A DNA stretch of 64,000 nucleotides from 13-2-20CM-66-19 sp036273735 (GCA_036273735.1 DASUHA010000085.1:6995-70994); one strand, 5' to 3'; numbered from the stretch's first letter, positions 45,893 through 55,230 are shown. Numbers and translations: made by a program. The notes: a model not told the origin generated them from the letters alone.

Positions 45893-47674
45893 ATGAAGAG
45901 CTCAGTTTCAACGCTCGGCGTGCACGACACGCTGCGCGACTTCACTGCCGACCGGCGGCTGCTCGTCCTGTCCGCGATGGCGATCGCCACGGGCAGCTTC
46001 GGCGCCGGCGCGGCCTGGGTGCTCCTGAAGCTGATTGCGCTCGTCACCAACCTCGCCTACTTCCATGTTTACTCCACGGCGACGTCCTACCTCAGTCATG
46101 CCAGGCTCGGACCGGGCACCATCCTCATACCGGTCATCGGCGGCCTGATCGTCGGGCTCATGGCCCGTTACGGCTCGGAGAAGATCCGCGGCCACGGCAT
46201 TCCGGAGGCGCTCGAGGCCATTCTCATCGGACAGAGCCGGATACAGCCCAAGGTGGCGGTGTTGAAGCCGCTCTCCTCCGCAATCGCCATCGGCACGGGT
46301 GGCCCGTTCGGCGCCGAGGGGCCGATCATCATGACGGGCGGCGCGCTCGGGTCGCTCTTCGCGCAGTTCTTTCATCTGAGCTCCGCGGAGCGCAAGACCC
46401 TGTTGGTTGCCGGCGCCGCAGCCGGTATGACCGCGATCTTCGGGACACCGGTGGCGGCCGTTCTCCTGGCCATCGAGGTCATGCTCTTCGAGTGGAAGCC
46501 CCGCAGTTTCGTGCCGGTGGTCGTCTCCACGATCGTCGCGATGGCCTGGCGGCCCTGGCTGGTGGGCGCGTGGCCGCTCTTTCCGCACACGGGAATTCCC
46601 GCAATGCCGTGGTGGGGACTCGCGCTCTGCGCCGGCGTCGGCGTCGTGGCAGGGCTGCAATCCGCCATCACCACCGGCGGCCTCTATTGGGTCGAGGAGC
46701 TGTTCGAGAAGCTCCCGGTCCACTGGATGTGGTGGCCGGCGCTAGCCGGTGTCGTCGTCGGCGTCGGCGGCCTCATCGATCCGGCGGCCCTGGGAGTCGG
46801 CTATGACAACATTCAGGCTCTGATCGACGGCTCCGTGTTGATGCACGCGGCCATAGCGCTGCTCCTCGTGAAGGGTGTCATCTGGGTCGTGGCGCTGGCC
46901 TCGGGAACCTCGGGCGGCACCCTCGCGCCGCTGCTCATGATGGGTGGTGCCGTGGGCGTGATGGAGGCTCATTTCCTGCCCTTCGGCAACGCCGGCTTCT
47001 GGTCGCTGCTCGCCATGGCGGCAGTGTTGGGCGGAACGCTGCGCTGCCCCCTGACCGCAACCGTGTTCGCGATCGAGCTCACCGGCGATCTGCAGGTGAT
47101 GCCGGCGGTCCTCGTCGCCTGCGTCGCCTCCTTCGCCGTGACGGTGCTGATCATGCGCCGCTCCATTCTGACGGAGCGGCTCGCACGGCGCGGCCGGCAT
47201 CTGACCTATGAGTACACCGTCGACCCGTTCGATGTGATGCGGGTCAGCGAGATCATGACCCAACCCGTACATACCCTGCCGGCGAGCATGAAGACCGAGG
47301 ATGCACTGGTATTTTTTGACACGGAGAACGGCCTCAAGCGCCACAAGAGCTACCCCGTTGTCGACGACGCAGGCAGCGTCGTCAGCATGGTGTCGCGCGC
47401 CGATGTATTGCGCTGGTCACGGGAAGGATGGCCCGAAGGGCAAACCCTGGAGGAGAGGCCCGACGTCGGCGAGGTCTTCGTCGGCTACACGGACGAGTTG
47501 GTAGGCCATCTTGCCGATCGCATGGCATCGGCCGATGTCGGCCGTGTGCCGGTCGTCGACCGCGCCACGGGGAAGCTCGCCGGCCTGATCGCCAGGCGCG
47601 ACCTGCTGCGCGTCCGGGCCCACACTGCGCGGTTGGAACGCGAGCGGGCACGCCCGCTGACCCTCCCGGGTTAG
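45893..47674 (+). CDS. ClC family chloride channel/transporter with CBS pair
   Basis: A 593-residue membrane protein: ten to twelve helices in residues 25-440 and two CBS domains at about 455-585. Selectivity-filter motifs are recognisable as GHGIPE (100-105) and GAEGP (140-144), the latter with the gating Glu142, plus GTSGGTLAPLL. The intact gating glutamate suggests Cl-/H+ exchange rather than pure channel behaviour. The CBS pair probably senses nucleotide. The ATG at 45893 with GGAG upstream is preferred to a start 15 codons earlier. It is divergent from, and probably controlled by, the MarR regulator. Confidence 0.93.
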   Translation: MKSSVSTLGVHDTLRDFTADRRLLVLSAMAIATGSFGAGAAWVLLKLIALVTNLAYFHVYSTATSYLSHARLGPGTILIPVIGGLIVGLMARYGSEKIRGHGIPEALEAILIGQSRIQPKVAVLKPLSSAIAIGTGGPFGAEGPIIMTGGALGSLFAQFFHLSSAERKTLLVAGAAAGMTAIFGTPVAAVLLAIEVMLFEWKPRSFVPVVVSTIVAMAWRPWLVGAWPLFPHTGIPAMPWWGLALCAGVGVVAGLQSAITTGGLYWVEELFEKLPVHWMWWPALAGVVVGVGGLIDPAALGVGYDNIQALIDGSVLMHAAIALLLVKGVIWVVALASGTSGGTLAPLLMMGGAVGVMEAHFLPFGNAGFWSLLAMAAVLGGTLRCPLTATVFAIELTGDLQVMPAVLVACVASFAVTVLIMRRSILTERLARRGRHLTYEYTVDPFDVMRVSEIMTQPVHTLPASMKTEDALVFFDTENGLKRHKSYPVVDDAGSVVSMVSRADVLRWSREGWPEGQTLEERPDVGEVFVGYTDELVGHLADRMASADVGRVPVVDRATGKLAGLIARRDLLRVRAHTARLERERARPLTLPG

Positions 47675-47687
47675 TTGCAACGGAGCT

Positions 47688-47703
47688 GTGGCTTGTGAGC
47701 CAC
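47688..47703 (+). terminator. Small hairpin after the ClC gene
   Basis: GTGGCT (47688-47693) and AGCCAC (47698-47703) pair around a TGTG loop, 14 bases after the ClC stop. No T-run follows, so it is only a candidate terminator. Confidence 0.35.
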
Positions 47704-47790
47704 TGCTCAGTTCGGCCGGCCCTGGCTGGCCTCGCTGGCGATTCTGTTAAGTCTCGCACGCCGGAATCCCCACCTCGATGAGACAAAACG

Positions 47791-47819
47791 CCTGGGTACG
47801 GGCCGTAGGCCCGCTCAGG
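47791..47819 (+). repeat. Stem-loop in the mshI leader
   Basis: GGGCC (47800-47804) and GGCCC (47808-47812) pair around GTA, and an outer CCTG/CAGG pair (47791-47794, 47816-47819) encloses them. It lies about 50 bases upstream of the mshI TTG start in a 196-base gap and could be a leader structure. Confidence 0.5.
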
Positions 47820-47870
47820 TAATCCCGCGACGGCGCAAACGGGCCGGCGCGTCTCCCCGGGGGTAATTCT

Positions 47871-48812
47871 TTGTCGCTGCTCAATCGAGCGCAGGCCAAC
47901 GGTTGGCGGGTCGGTGTCATGCCGGCGGACCGCGAGACCGCGCTCGCCATCGCACGGACCACGAGATCCGCAGCCCGGCCGCTGCTGCGGCATTGCGCCA
48001 TCCATCCGTCTCTCGAGATCCGTGCCGAGCATGTGCTGGCACCGCTCGCCCACAGTCGCGAGCTGTCGCGCGCGGCGGTGAGCGCCGTGTTGAGCACCGA
48101 CGAGTACCAGCTGGTGCAGATCGAGGCTCCTGACGTGGCGGCGGAAGAGCTGCGCGGTGCCGTGCGCTGGAAGCTGAAAGACCTCATCAGCTTTCCTCCG
48201 AGCGAGGCCGTCATCGATGTGTTCGAGATTCCCGAGCCGGCCCGCTATGTCGAATCGCGGATGGTCTACGCCGTTGCCGCGCGTACCGATGCCGTGCAGC
48301 GCGTCGTGAGCCTCATCAAGCCGCGCGTCCGCGGCTTCGACGTGATCGACATCCCGGAGATGTGCCTGCGCAACATCGCCGCCCTCCTGCCTCAGGACGA
48401 GCGGGGTGTCGCGCTGATCGCCCTCGGTGAGAATTTCGCCCAGCTCACACTGACCTGCCGGGGCGTCCTCTATCTCGCGCGACGCATCGATCTCGGCCGC
48501 CGCAGCGAGGGGTCGGCGGGAGAAGCCTCCGGCAACATCGACGTGCAATCCCTGGCGCTCGAGCTGCAGCGCTCGCTTGACTACTACGAAAGCCACTTCG
48601 ACCAGCCGGCAATCGCGGACGTCGTCCTGACCTCCGGCGATGAACGCGCGGAGCGCTTGCTCGGCAACCTGATCACGGCGACCGGCCATTCGGTGAGCCT
48701 CCTCGACGTCGAGGAGCTGTTCGACATCGCTCCGGGCATCGAGCCCGACACCCGCTGGCCGGGGCTGCTGGCATTGGGCGCGGCTCTGCGCAGCGACCGG
48801 ACCCGCCCGTGA
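47871..48812 (+). CDS. mshI: MSHA biogenesis protein MshI (PilM-like)
   Basis: A 313-residue cytoplasmic actin-like protein of the PilM/MshI family, which docks the assembly platform to the inner membrane. The region AEELRGAVRWKLKDLISFPPSEAVIDVFEIP near residues 84-114 is the MshI hallmark, followed by a second ASKHA half (ALELQRSLDYYESHFDQPA; VVLTSGDER). The start is a TTG with GGGGG eight bases before it; no ATG fits. First gene of the pilus operon; its stop overlaps the next start (GTGA). Confidence 0.88.
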   Translation: MSLLNRAQANGWRVGVMPADRETALAIARTTRSAARPLLRHCAIHPSLEIRAEHVLAPLAHSRELSRAAVSAVLSTDEYQLVQIEAPDVAAEELRGAVRWKLKDLISFPPSEAVIDVFEIPEPARYVESRMVYAVAARTDAVQRVVSLIKPRVRGFDVIDIPEMCLRNIAALLPQDERGVALIALGENFAQLTLTCRGVLYLARRIDLGRRSEGSAGEASGNIDVQSLALELQRSLDYYESHFDQPAIADVVLTSGDERAERLLGNLITATGHSVSLLDVEELFDIAPGIEPDTRWPGLLALGAALRSDRTRP

Positions 48813-49483
48813 AGCAGCCCCGTCAGCAGGTGAATCTCTACCAGCACACGGCGCCCGCCTGGCGTCCGTTCGGCTCGGCCACGCTGACTCTCGCCGTGGG
48901 CGCAGTGAGCTGCTGCCTCGCAGCCATCTGCGCCTTCGGAGCCTGGCAGGTCGCTGACCTGCAACGGTCGGTGGACGCTCTGCAACGGCGGCAGGCGGCG
49001 CAGCAGGCGACGCTGACCGCTCTCGGCTCGCTGCAGACCGATGGCACGGGACCGGCGGACCTGCAGTCGCGCATTCAACGGCTGGGCGCCGAACTGGCGG
49101 CACGCGAGCACGCGCTGGCAATGCTCAAATCGGGCGCAGTGGGCAGCACCAGTGGCTTCTCGGCGCAACTTGCAGCGCTGGCGCGCCATCCGATGACGGG
49201 CCTCTGGCTTCATCAGATCACGGTCTCCGATCTGACGGGCTCGATGAGCCTCGCCGGGGAAGCGCTCGATCCTGACAGGGTGCCGCGCTATCTGCGCGCC
49301 CTCGCCACCGAGCAGGTGCTCGCGGGCCTGCGGTTCGATCGGCTCGTCATCGAGCGACCGGAAGCCGCGCCTGCCGCTTCGGCAGCTGCGCGCTCGCGAC
49401 CGCATCCGACGACGTTCAGGTTCCACGCCGACGGCCCTGCCATGCCAGCTCAACTCGCGGCCACCCAGGCGCCGCAGTCATGA
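48809..49483 (+). CDS. PilN-like assembly protein of the MSHA locus
   Basis: A 224-residue bitopic inner-membrane protein. It opens with QVNLYQHTAPAW, equivalent to the N-terminal PilN motif that binds PilM/MshI, then one helix (LTLAVGAVSCCLAAICAFGAW), a coiled-coil and a ferredoxin-like periplasmic domain. It joins MshI to the MshJ/PilO-like protein. In Vibrio this corresponds to the second mshI-family gene. GTG start overlapping mshI; the stop overlaps mshJ. Confidence 0.82.
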   Translation: MKQPRQQVNLYQHTAPAWRPFGSATLTLAVGAVSCCLAAICAFGAWQVADLQRSVDALQRRQAAQQATLTALGSLQTDGTGPADLQSRIQRLGAELAAREHALAMLKSGAVGSTSGFSAQLAALARHPMTGLWLHQITVSDLTGSMSLAGEALDPDRVPRYLRALATEQVLAGLRFDRLVIERPEAAPAASAAARSRPHPTTFRFHADGPAMPAQLAATQAPQS

Positions 49484-50178
49484 AGCTGCGCGGCACCGTC
49501 ACTACTCTGGCCGGCCGCTTCGACCGGCTGAGCCTGCGCGAGCGCGTGCTCACGACGGCTGCCATCCTCGCAGTGCTGATCGCTCTTTTCGATTCATTCG
49601 TGATGCACCGGCTCGAGATTCACCGCAAGCAGCTCGCACAGCAGCTGGCCGAGATCGGCGCGGCCGTGAACGACAGGGGGGACGGCTCGGATGCGGGCAT
49701 GACCCTGGAGCGCGCGGCCACGCTCACCGCGAGCCTCAGTCAGGCGACCGCGCGCCTCCACTCCCAGTCCGCCGGGCTGATACCCCCGCAGCGCATGACA
49801 CAGGTGATCCATGACGTGCTGAGTCGGCAGCAGGGAGTGACACTGGTCAGTCTTCGGAGCCTTCCGCCCTACGCGCTGACCGATGGTCTACCCAAGGGCG
49901 GTGCCGAGGCGCAATCGGCCGGTGTCGATGCGACGGCAGGTCAGGACATTCCCGCCGCTGCCTTCAGCACCGCTTCCGACGGCCCCTACGTTCACTCGGT
50001 CGAGCTGGTCGTGCAGGGCCCTTATCTCGATGTCCTCACATACCTGCAGACCCTGGAGGGCCTGTCCTGGCACTTCTATTGGCAAAGCCTCGCGCTCGAT
50101 GCGACGCAATCCCCCACGACCCGAGTGACCCTGAGACTCGGCACGCTGAGCATGAGCCGCGACTGGATAGACTTATGA
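49480..50178 (+). CDS. mshJ: MSHA biogenesis protein MshJ (PilO-like)
   Basis: A 232-residue inner-membrane protein with one N-terminal helix (VLTTAAILAVLIALFDSFV), a coiled-coil (HRKQLAQQLAEIGAAV) and a ferredoxin-like domain (GPYVHSVELVVQGPYLDVLTYLQTLEGL, about residues 167-194). MshJ/PilO proteins pair with PilN to form the periplasmic alignment ring. ATGA overlap with the PilN-like gene; its own stop overlaps the next start (ATGA). Confidence 0.85.
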   Translation: MKLRGTVTTLAGRFDRLSLRERVLTTAAILAVLIALFDSFVMHRLEIHRKQLAQQLAEIGAAVNDRGDGSDAGMTLERAATLTASLSQATARLHSQSAGLIPPQRMTQVIHDVLSRQQGVTLVSLRSLPPYALTDGLPKGGAEAQSAGVDATAGQDIPAAAFSTASDGPYVHSVELVVQGPYLDVLTYLQTLEGLSWHFYWQSLALDATQSPTTRVTLRLGTLSMSRDWIDL

Positions 50179-52016
50179 GTCGCAGAATCACAACCATTGC
50201 CCTGACACTTCTGCTGGCCTGCGCCGTAACCGGCCGCGGCCACGCCGACAGTCTGACCGACCCCACACGCCCGCCGAATGCCGACACTCGCATGCGGGAC
50301 GTGAGCGGACTGCGCCTGCAGGGTGTCCTGTGCCACGCCGGTACCTTCATCGGCATCGCCGATGATCGGCTCATTCATGCCGGCGACCGGATAGACGGCA
50401 CGCTGATCCGCAACATCTCGGCCGAAGGCGTACGGTACTCCCGCGGCGCGCATGACCGGTTTGCCTACGCACCCGAGCCCCAGCTCGATGGCTGCACGGG
50501 GAGGGCGGCAGCCTCCCAGGCGGGCGCCGAGCCGCTCTTCGGGGTCGACGTGGATGGCGCGCCCGCGAACGTGTTCCTCCAGGGGCTCGTCGAGGGCACC
50601 TCTTACAACATTCTCGTCCGACCCGACGTCGCGGGCCGGGTGACGATGTCTCTGAAGGGGGTGACATTGCAGCAAATACTCGATTCCGTCCGGGAGATGT
50701 ACGGTTTCGACTACCGGCGCAGTGCCGCCGGCTATCTGGTGCTCCCGCCCACCGTCCAGACCCGCATCTTCCATATCAGCTACCTCAACGTGCAGCGGTA
50801 TGGAGTGTCCAATACCCGCATCAGCTCGGGCCAGGTCACCCAGGGCGGTTACAACTCCCAATACGGCAATGCGATGTCCGTGCCCACCCAGGCGCAGACC
50901 ACGGCGACGGTGGGCAACGCAAACGACAAGACGACGATCGATACGTCGGGCACATCGATCGTGACGCGGGACGACTCGGATTTCTGGGGGAATCTGCAGG
51001 CGAACCTGCTCACCATGGTGGGTACGGGACCCGGTCGCCGGGTCATCGTGGACCCGCAATCCGGGATCATCGTGGTGCGCGCGCTGCCGGAGCAGCTGCA
51101 GGAAGTCAGCGAGTATCTGCGCAGCACCGAGGCCACGGTCACCCGGCAGGTGCTCCTCGAGGCGAAGATCGTCGAGGTGGACCTCGACCACGCTTATCAG
51201 GCCGGGATCGACTGGGCCAAAGTGCTGCAGCTCGGCGGCAGCCACTACTTCATCGGCCAGAGCACGCCGGCGAACGGATTCGGCACGGCGGCCGCACTGA
51301 CGCCCACGAACTCGCCCGTGACCGTCGCCCCTGGAAATCCGATCAACGGCTTCGCCACCCACGCCCTCGGGGGCGCCTTCACGCTGGCGGCCGACTTCAC
51401 CGATTTCAACGCCTTCATCCAGCTGCTGAGCACCGAGGGCAACACCCACGTGCTGTCGAGCCCGCGGGTATCGACGCTCGACAACCAGAAGGCCATCATC
51501 AAGGCCGGTACCGACCAGTTCTATGTGACGGGAGTCGAGAGCAACACCGTCACGGGAACGGCGACCTCGCAGTCCAACAATGTAATCCTGACGCCGTTCT
51601 TCTCCGGTGTCGCCCTCGATGTGACACCGCAGATCGGCGCGGATGGCGATGTACTGCTGCACATACATCCCATCGTGAGCGTGGTGACTAATCAGACGGT
51701 GACGCTCCAGGTGCAGGGCACCGCCGACGTATTGCCCCTCGCTCAGAGCTCCGTGCGCGAGTCCGACAGCATCGTGCGGGCGCACAGCGGCCAGGTCATC
51801 GTGATCGGCGGCCTGATGCAGGAGAAAGTCGACAAGCAAGCGTACAAGACGCCGCTCCTCGGGGACATTCCCGCCGTCGGTAGACTCTTCCGCAGTGAGC
51901 AGGATCAGAAGAGCAAGGTGGAGCTGGTGATCCTGCTGCGCGCGCAGGTGGTCAACGGCAGCGACTGGCCCAAGCTCATCGATGAGCAGTCCCCGACCGA
52001 AGGCGAGCACAAGTGA
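50175..52016 (+). CDS. mshL: MshK-MshL fusion: pilotin-like domain plus outer-membrane secretin
   Basis: A 613-residue exported protein in which two usually separate products are one chain. The N-terminus has a signal (ITTIALTLLLACAVTGRGHA) and an MshK-like domain at residues about 25-100 (SLTDPTRPPN; LRLQGVLCHAGTFIGIADDRLIHAGDRI). After a 15-residue linker the MshL secretin starts: STN-like domain (PANVFLQGLVEGTSYNILV), N1-type domains, then the beta-barrel secretin core ending SDSIVRAHSGQVIVIGGLMQE. LLAC in the signal could act as a lipobox. Secretins form the 12-15-mer channel for the pilus. Overlaps mshJ and mshE. Confidence 0.88.
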   Translation: MSRRITTIALTLLLACAVTGRGHADSLTDPTRPPNADTRMRDVSGLRLQGVLCHAGTFIGIADDRLIHAGDRIDGTLIRNISAEGVRYSRGAHDRFAYAPEPQLDGCTGRAAASQAGAEPLFGVDVDGAPANVFLQGLVEGTSYNILVRPDVAGRVTMSLKGVTLQQILDSVREMYGFDYRRSAAGYLVLPPTVQTRIFHISYLNVQRYGVSNTRISSGQVTQGGYNSQYGNAMSVPTQAQTTATVGNANDKTTIDTSGTSIVTRDDSDFWGNLQANLLTMVGTGPGRRVIVDPQSGIIVVRALPEQLQEVSEYLRSTEATVTRQVLLEAKIVEVDLDHAYQAGIDWAKVLQLGGSHYFIGQSTPANGFGTAAALTPTNSPVTVAPGNPINGFATHALGGAFTLAADFTDFNAFIQLLSTEGNTHVLSSPRVSTLDNQKAIIKAGTDQFYVTGVESNTVTGTATSQSNNVILTPFFSGVALDVTPQIGADGDVLLHIHPIVSVVTNQTVTLQVQGTADVLPLAQSSVRESDSIVRAHSGQVIVIGGLMQEKVDKQAYKTPLLGDIPAVGRLFRSEQDQKSKVELVILLRAQVVNGSDWPKLIDEQSPTEGEHK

Positions 52017-53806
52017 GCGACTCACCTCGCCGCAGGCGCGTTCGGGTGGGGGAGCTCCTCCTCGAGCAGAAGCTCATCAACGAGCAGCAGCTGAAGACCG
52101 CGCTGGCAGAGCAGTCGCGCAGCGGCCGCCGGCTCGGACGGGTGCTGACGGATCTCGGCCTGGTGAGTGAGCAGGCCTTTCATGAGGCGCTCGCCAAGCA
52201 CCTGCAGATCCCCTACATGGATCTGCGCCAGGTGCAGCTCGCACCCGACACGGTGCGGTTGCTGCCCGAGGCGCAGGCTCGCCGCTTCCGGGCCATGGTG
52301 TTGAAGGCAGACTCTGCAGGCGCGCTCGTCGCCATGGCTGACCCCACCGACCTCTTCGCCTACGATGAGGTGGCCGCCGCTCTCAAGCGCCCGATCCGCC
52401 TCGCGCTCGTCAAGGAGGCCGACCTCCTCAAGACGATGGATGCGGTCTACCGGCGCACTGACGAGATCGCCTCGATCGCGCAGGAGGTGGGCGAGGAGCT
52501 GCGCGAGACGGACGTCGACATCGAGCAGTTGGCTGCCGAGGAAGGCTCGCCGGATGCTCCTGTCATCCGCCTCATTCAGACGGTCTTTCACGATGCAATG
52601 CAGGTTGGTGCGTCCGATGTGCACATCGAGCCTGGCGAGAGTGCCTTGCGCGTGCGACAGCGCGTCGACGGTCACCTGCAGGAGCAGGTGATCGAGGGAG
52701 GCCGCCGGGTCGCGAGCGCGCTCACCACGCGCCTGAAGCTTCTGAGCGGACTCGATATCGCGGAGAAGCGCCTGCCGCAGGACGGACGCTTCTCGGTGAA
52801 GATCGGCGGCAAGGCCATCGACGTGCGGCTTTCGACGATGCCGACTCAGCACGGTGAGTCCGTGGTGATGCGACTTCTCGACCAATCCTCGAGCCTGATG
52901 AGTCTCGAGACACTGGGAATGGCGCCGCCGATGCTGGAGCGCTTCCGTGCCCTCATCGAGCGCAGCGCCGGCATGGTGCTCGTGACCGGTCCTACAGGCA
53001 GCGGCAAGACCACCACCCTCTACTCGGCACTGCAGCATCTCAACCGGGCCGACACCAAAATCATCACCGTCGAGGACCCGATCGAATATCGCCTCGACCG
53101 CATCAACCAGGTCCAGGTGAATGCCAAGATCGGGTTGGACTTCGCTCGCGTGCTGCGCACGACGCTGCGGCAGGACCCGGACATCATTCTGGTCGGCGAG
53201 ATCCGCGACCGCGAGACGGTCGACATCGGGCTGCGTGCCGCGATCACAGGCCACCTGGTCTTCTCCACCCTTCACACCATGAGCGCCGTCGCCACCGTGC
53301 ATCGCCTCCTCGACATGGAGGCCCCGGGCTACATGATCGCTGCCGCAGTCCACGGCATCGTTGCCCAGCGGCTGCTGCGGCGCGTTTGCGAGAACTGCTC
53401 GCACCCCGTGCAGGCCGATCCGCACGAAGCCGCGCTCCTGCGGACGCACTTCGGACCTGAAGCAGCGGCCGCGTCCTTCCGCTCCGGATCCGGCTGCACG
53501 TATTGCAACCTGACCGGCTATCGCGGCCGCATCGCGGTCTACGAGCTCCTGGAGATCGACCGAACGCTCACCGATGCAATCCGTCGCGGTGATCTCGGTC
53601 GGCTCGAGGAAGCGGCGCATGCGCGCGCCGATTTCGTGTCATTGGCGAGAAGCGCCCTGGAGCTCGCCATGCGAGGTGTCACCAGCGTATCGGAGGCGCT
53701 GGCGGTGGTTAGCGGCGCGGACGATGGCTCACACTGCGCACGGGCCGCTGCCGATCCACTGCTCGCCGAAGCGCTGCAGGCGGACGCGATGAGCGCAGCC
53801 AAGTAA
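52013..53806 (+). CDS. mshE: MSHA pilus extension ATPase MshE with MshEN c-di-GMP domain
   Basis: A 597-residue GspE/PilB-class ATPase. The N-terminus has two 24-residue MshEN blocks (residues 11-34 and 40-63) separated by exactly 5 residues, the arrangement that binds cyclic di-GMP. The ATPase core has Walker A GPTGSGKTT, the Asp box (ITVEDPIEYRL), Walker B IILVGEIRD, the His box STLHT, and a zinc site from CENC and CTYC. It powers pilus extension. GTG start overlapping the secretin stop. Confidence 0.94.
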   Translation: MSDSPRRRRVRVGELLLEQKLINEQQLKTALAEQSRSGRRLGRVLTDLGLVSEQAFHEALAKHLQIPYMDLRQVQLAPDTVRLLPEAQARRFRAMVLKADSAGALVAMADPTDLFAYDEVAAALKRPIRLALVKEADLLKTMDAVYRRTDEIASIAQEVGEELRETDVDIEQLAAEEGSPDAPVIRLIQTVFHDAMQVGASDVHIEPGESALRVRQRVDGHLQEQVIEGGRRVASALTTRLKLLSGLDIAEKRLPQDGRFSVKIGGKAIDVRLSTMPTQHGESVVMRLLDQSSSLMSLETLGMAPPMLERFRALIERSAGMVLVTGPTGSGKTTTLYSALQHLNRADTKIITVEDPIEYRLDRINQVQVNAKIGLDFARVLRTTLRQDPDIILVGEIRDRETVDIGLRAAITGHLVFSTLHTMSAVATVHRLLDMEAPGYMIAAAVHGIVAQRLLRRVCENCSHPVQADPHEAALLRTHFGPEAAAASFRSGSGCTYCNLTGYRGRIAVYELLEIDRTLTDAIRRGDLGRLEEAAHARADFVSLARSALELAMRGVTSVSEALAVVSGADDGSHCARAAADPLLAEALQADAMSAAK

Positions 53807-53837
53807 TAGCTGCGACGCCGCGGCAACGCGATCCTCC

Positions 53838-55073
53838 GTGACTCAATTTCTCTACAGTGGACGATCAGCTCGCGGCGATCTCGTACGCGGCAGCCTCGAT
53901 GGCGACTCCGAGGAAGCGGTTGCCACGCGCCTGCAGCAGGATGGCGTCATACCGATCAGCATCGTTGCGAGCGCCGTCGCAACATCCTCGGCGCCGCTGC
54001 AACAGCTCGCGCGGCAGATGGGGGTTGGAAAACCAACGACAGCAGATCTGGTGCTGTTTACACGCCAGATGTATACGATCGTCAAGTCCGGCATCCCGTT
54101 GCTGCGCGGTCTGCGTGGCCTCGCCGGCTCCACGCATAACGTGGTGCTGCGGCGAGCGCTCGAGGATGTGTTGCACAGCCTCGAGGCCGGACGGAATCTG
54201 GCCACCAGCTTCGGCCGTCACCCGGAGCTCTTCCCGGAAATTTATCTCAACCTGATCGGGGTCGGTGAAGCCACTGGGACGCTGGAGCGGGCATTCATGC
54301 GGCTGGGCGACTACCTGCGCCAGGAGCAGGACATCCAGGACCGCGTCAAGAGCGCATTGCGCTATCCGTTCATCGTCGTCCTGACCATCGCTGCCGCGGT
54401 CGCCGTCATCACGACCTTCGTGATTCCGCGCTTTGCGCCGCTCTTTCGCGTCCTCGGCAATGATATTCCGCTGCCCACCCGCATCATCATGGGAGCCTCG
54501 GAGATCGCCCGCAGGGATTGGTACTGGGTACTGGCTGTTGGCGCCGCGCTCGTCGGCGGATTGCGCGCGTACGTGCGCACGATCGACGGACGGCTGCGCT
54601 GGCACAAGCTCCTCCTCAGGGTGCCGGTCATCGGCTCACTGGCCCATCAGGCCATCCTGGCGCGCCTGAGCCGTACCCTGTCGATCGCCATCACGGCGGG
54701 CATGCCGATGCTCGAGACGCTCGCCATCATTGCGCGCGTCTGTGGCAATGACTACATGACGGCTCGGGTGTTGCGGCTGCGGGACCGGGTGGAGCGGGGC
54801 GAGTCCCTCAGCCGTGCGGCAGCCAGTGTCGGCATGTTCCCGCCCCTCGTGCTGCAGATGATTGCAGTGGGCGAGGAGACCGGCGAGCTGCCGGCGCTGC
54901 TGGACGAGGTGGCCGGCTTCTACGAGCGGGAAGTGGAGTTCGCCCTGAAGACCCTGAGCGCCGCAATCGAGCCCATCCTGATCGTCATGGTCGGCGGGAT
55001 GGTGCTGATCCTGGCGCTCGGAGTCTTCCTGCCGATGTGGAACATGATCGCCAAGGCCGCTGCGGGGCATTGA
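53838..55073 (+). CDS. mshG: MSHA inner-membrane platform protein MshG (GspF/PilC-like)
   Basis: A 411-residue polytopic protein with two GspF domains. N-terminal domain (residues about 70-190): FTRQMYTIVKSGIPLLRGL and LNLIGVGEATGTLERAF; three membrane helices in total at about 165-190, 215-235 and 380-400; second repeat LARLSRTLSIAITAGMPMLETL and LQMIAVGEETGELPALL. It is the rotor-like platform that passes pilin from the membrane to the growing fibre. GTG start, 31 bases after mshE. Last of the assembly genes before the pilins. Confidence 0.93.
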   Translation: MTQFLYSGRSARGDLVRGSLDGDSEEAVATRLQQDGVIPISIVASAVATSSAPLQQLARQMGVGKPTTADLVLFTRQMYTIVKSGIPLLRGLRGLAGSTHNVVLRRALEDVLHSLEAGRNLATSFGRHPELFPEIYLNLIGVGEATGTLERAFMRLGDYLRQEQDIQDRVKSALRYPFIVVLTIAAAVAVITTFVIPRFAPLFRVLGNDIPLPTRIIMGASEIARRDWYWVLAVGAALVGGLRAYVRTIDGRLRWHKLLLRVPVIGSLAHQAILARLSRTLSIAITAGMPMLETLAIIARVCGNDYMTARVLRLRDRVERGESLSRAAASVGMFPPLVLQMIAVGEETGELPALLDEVAGFYEREVEFALKTLSAAIEPILIVMVGGMVLILALGVFLPMWNMIAKAAAGH

Positions 55074-55230
55074 CCTTTGCCCGGCAACCCGTGAGGGCGG
55101 TCACACCTCCCACAATTGTCCACGACCGGTATCACACTTCATCGACCGCTTACAACGGGCCCGTCGCGCCGACGCCTATGATGATAGTCATATTACTGCA
55201 TTCCAGACCCTTCTTTTCGGAGTCAATTAC

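Noticed and set aside
47751..47870. A possible c-di-GMP (GEMM) riboswitch before mshI
   Set aside because: The leader has ACAAAACGCC and paired segments, but lacks the GAAA tetraloop, the GGCAAACC and GACGCAAAGCC boxes in order. Only a hairpin can be supported.
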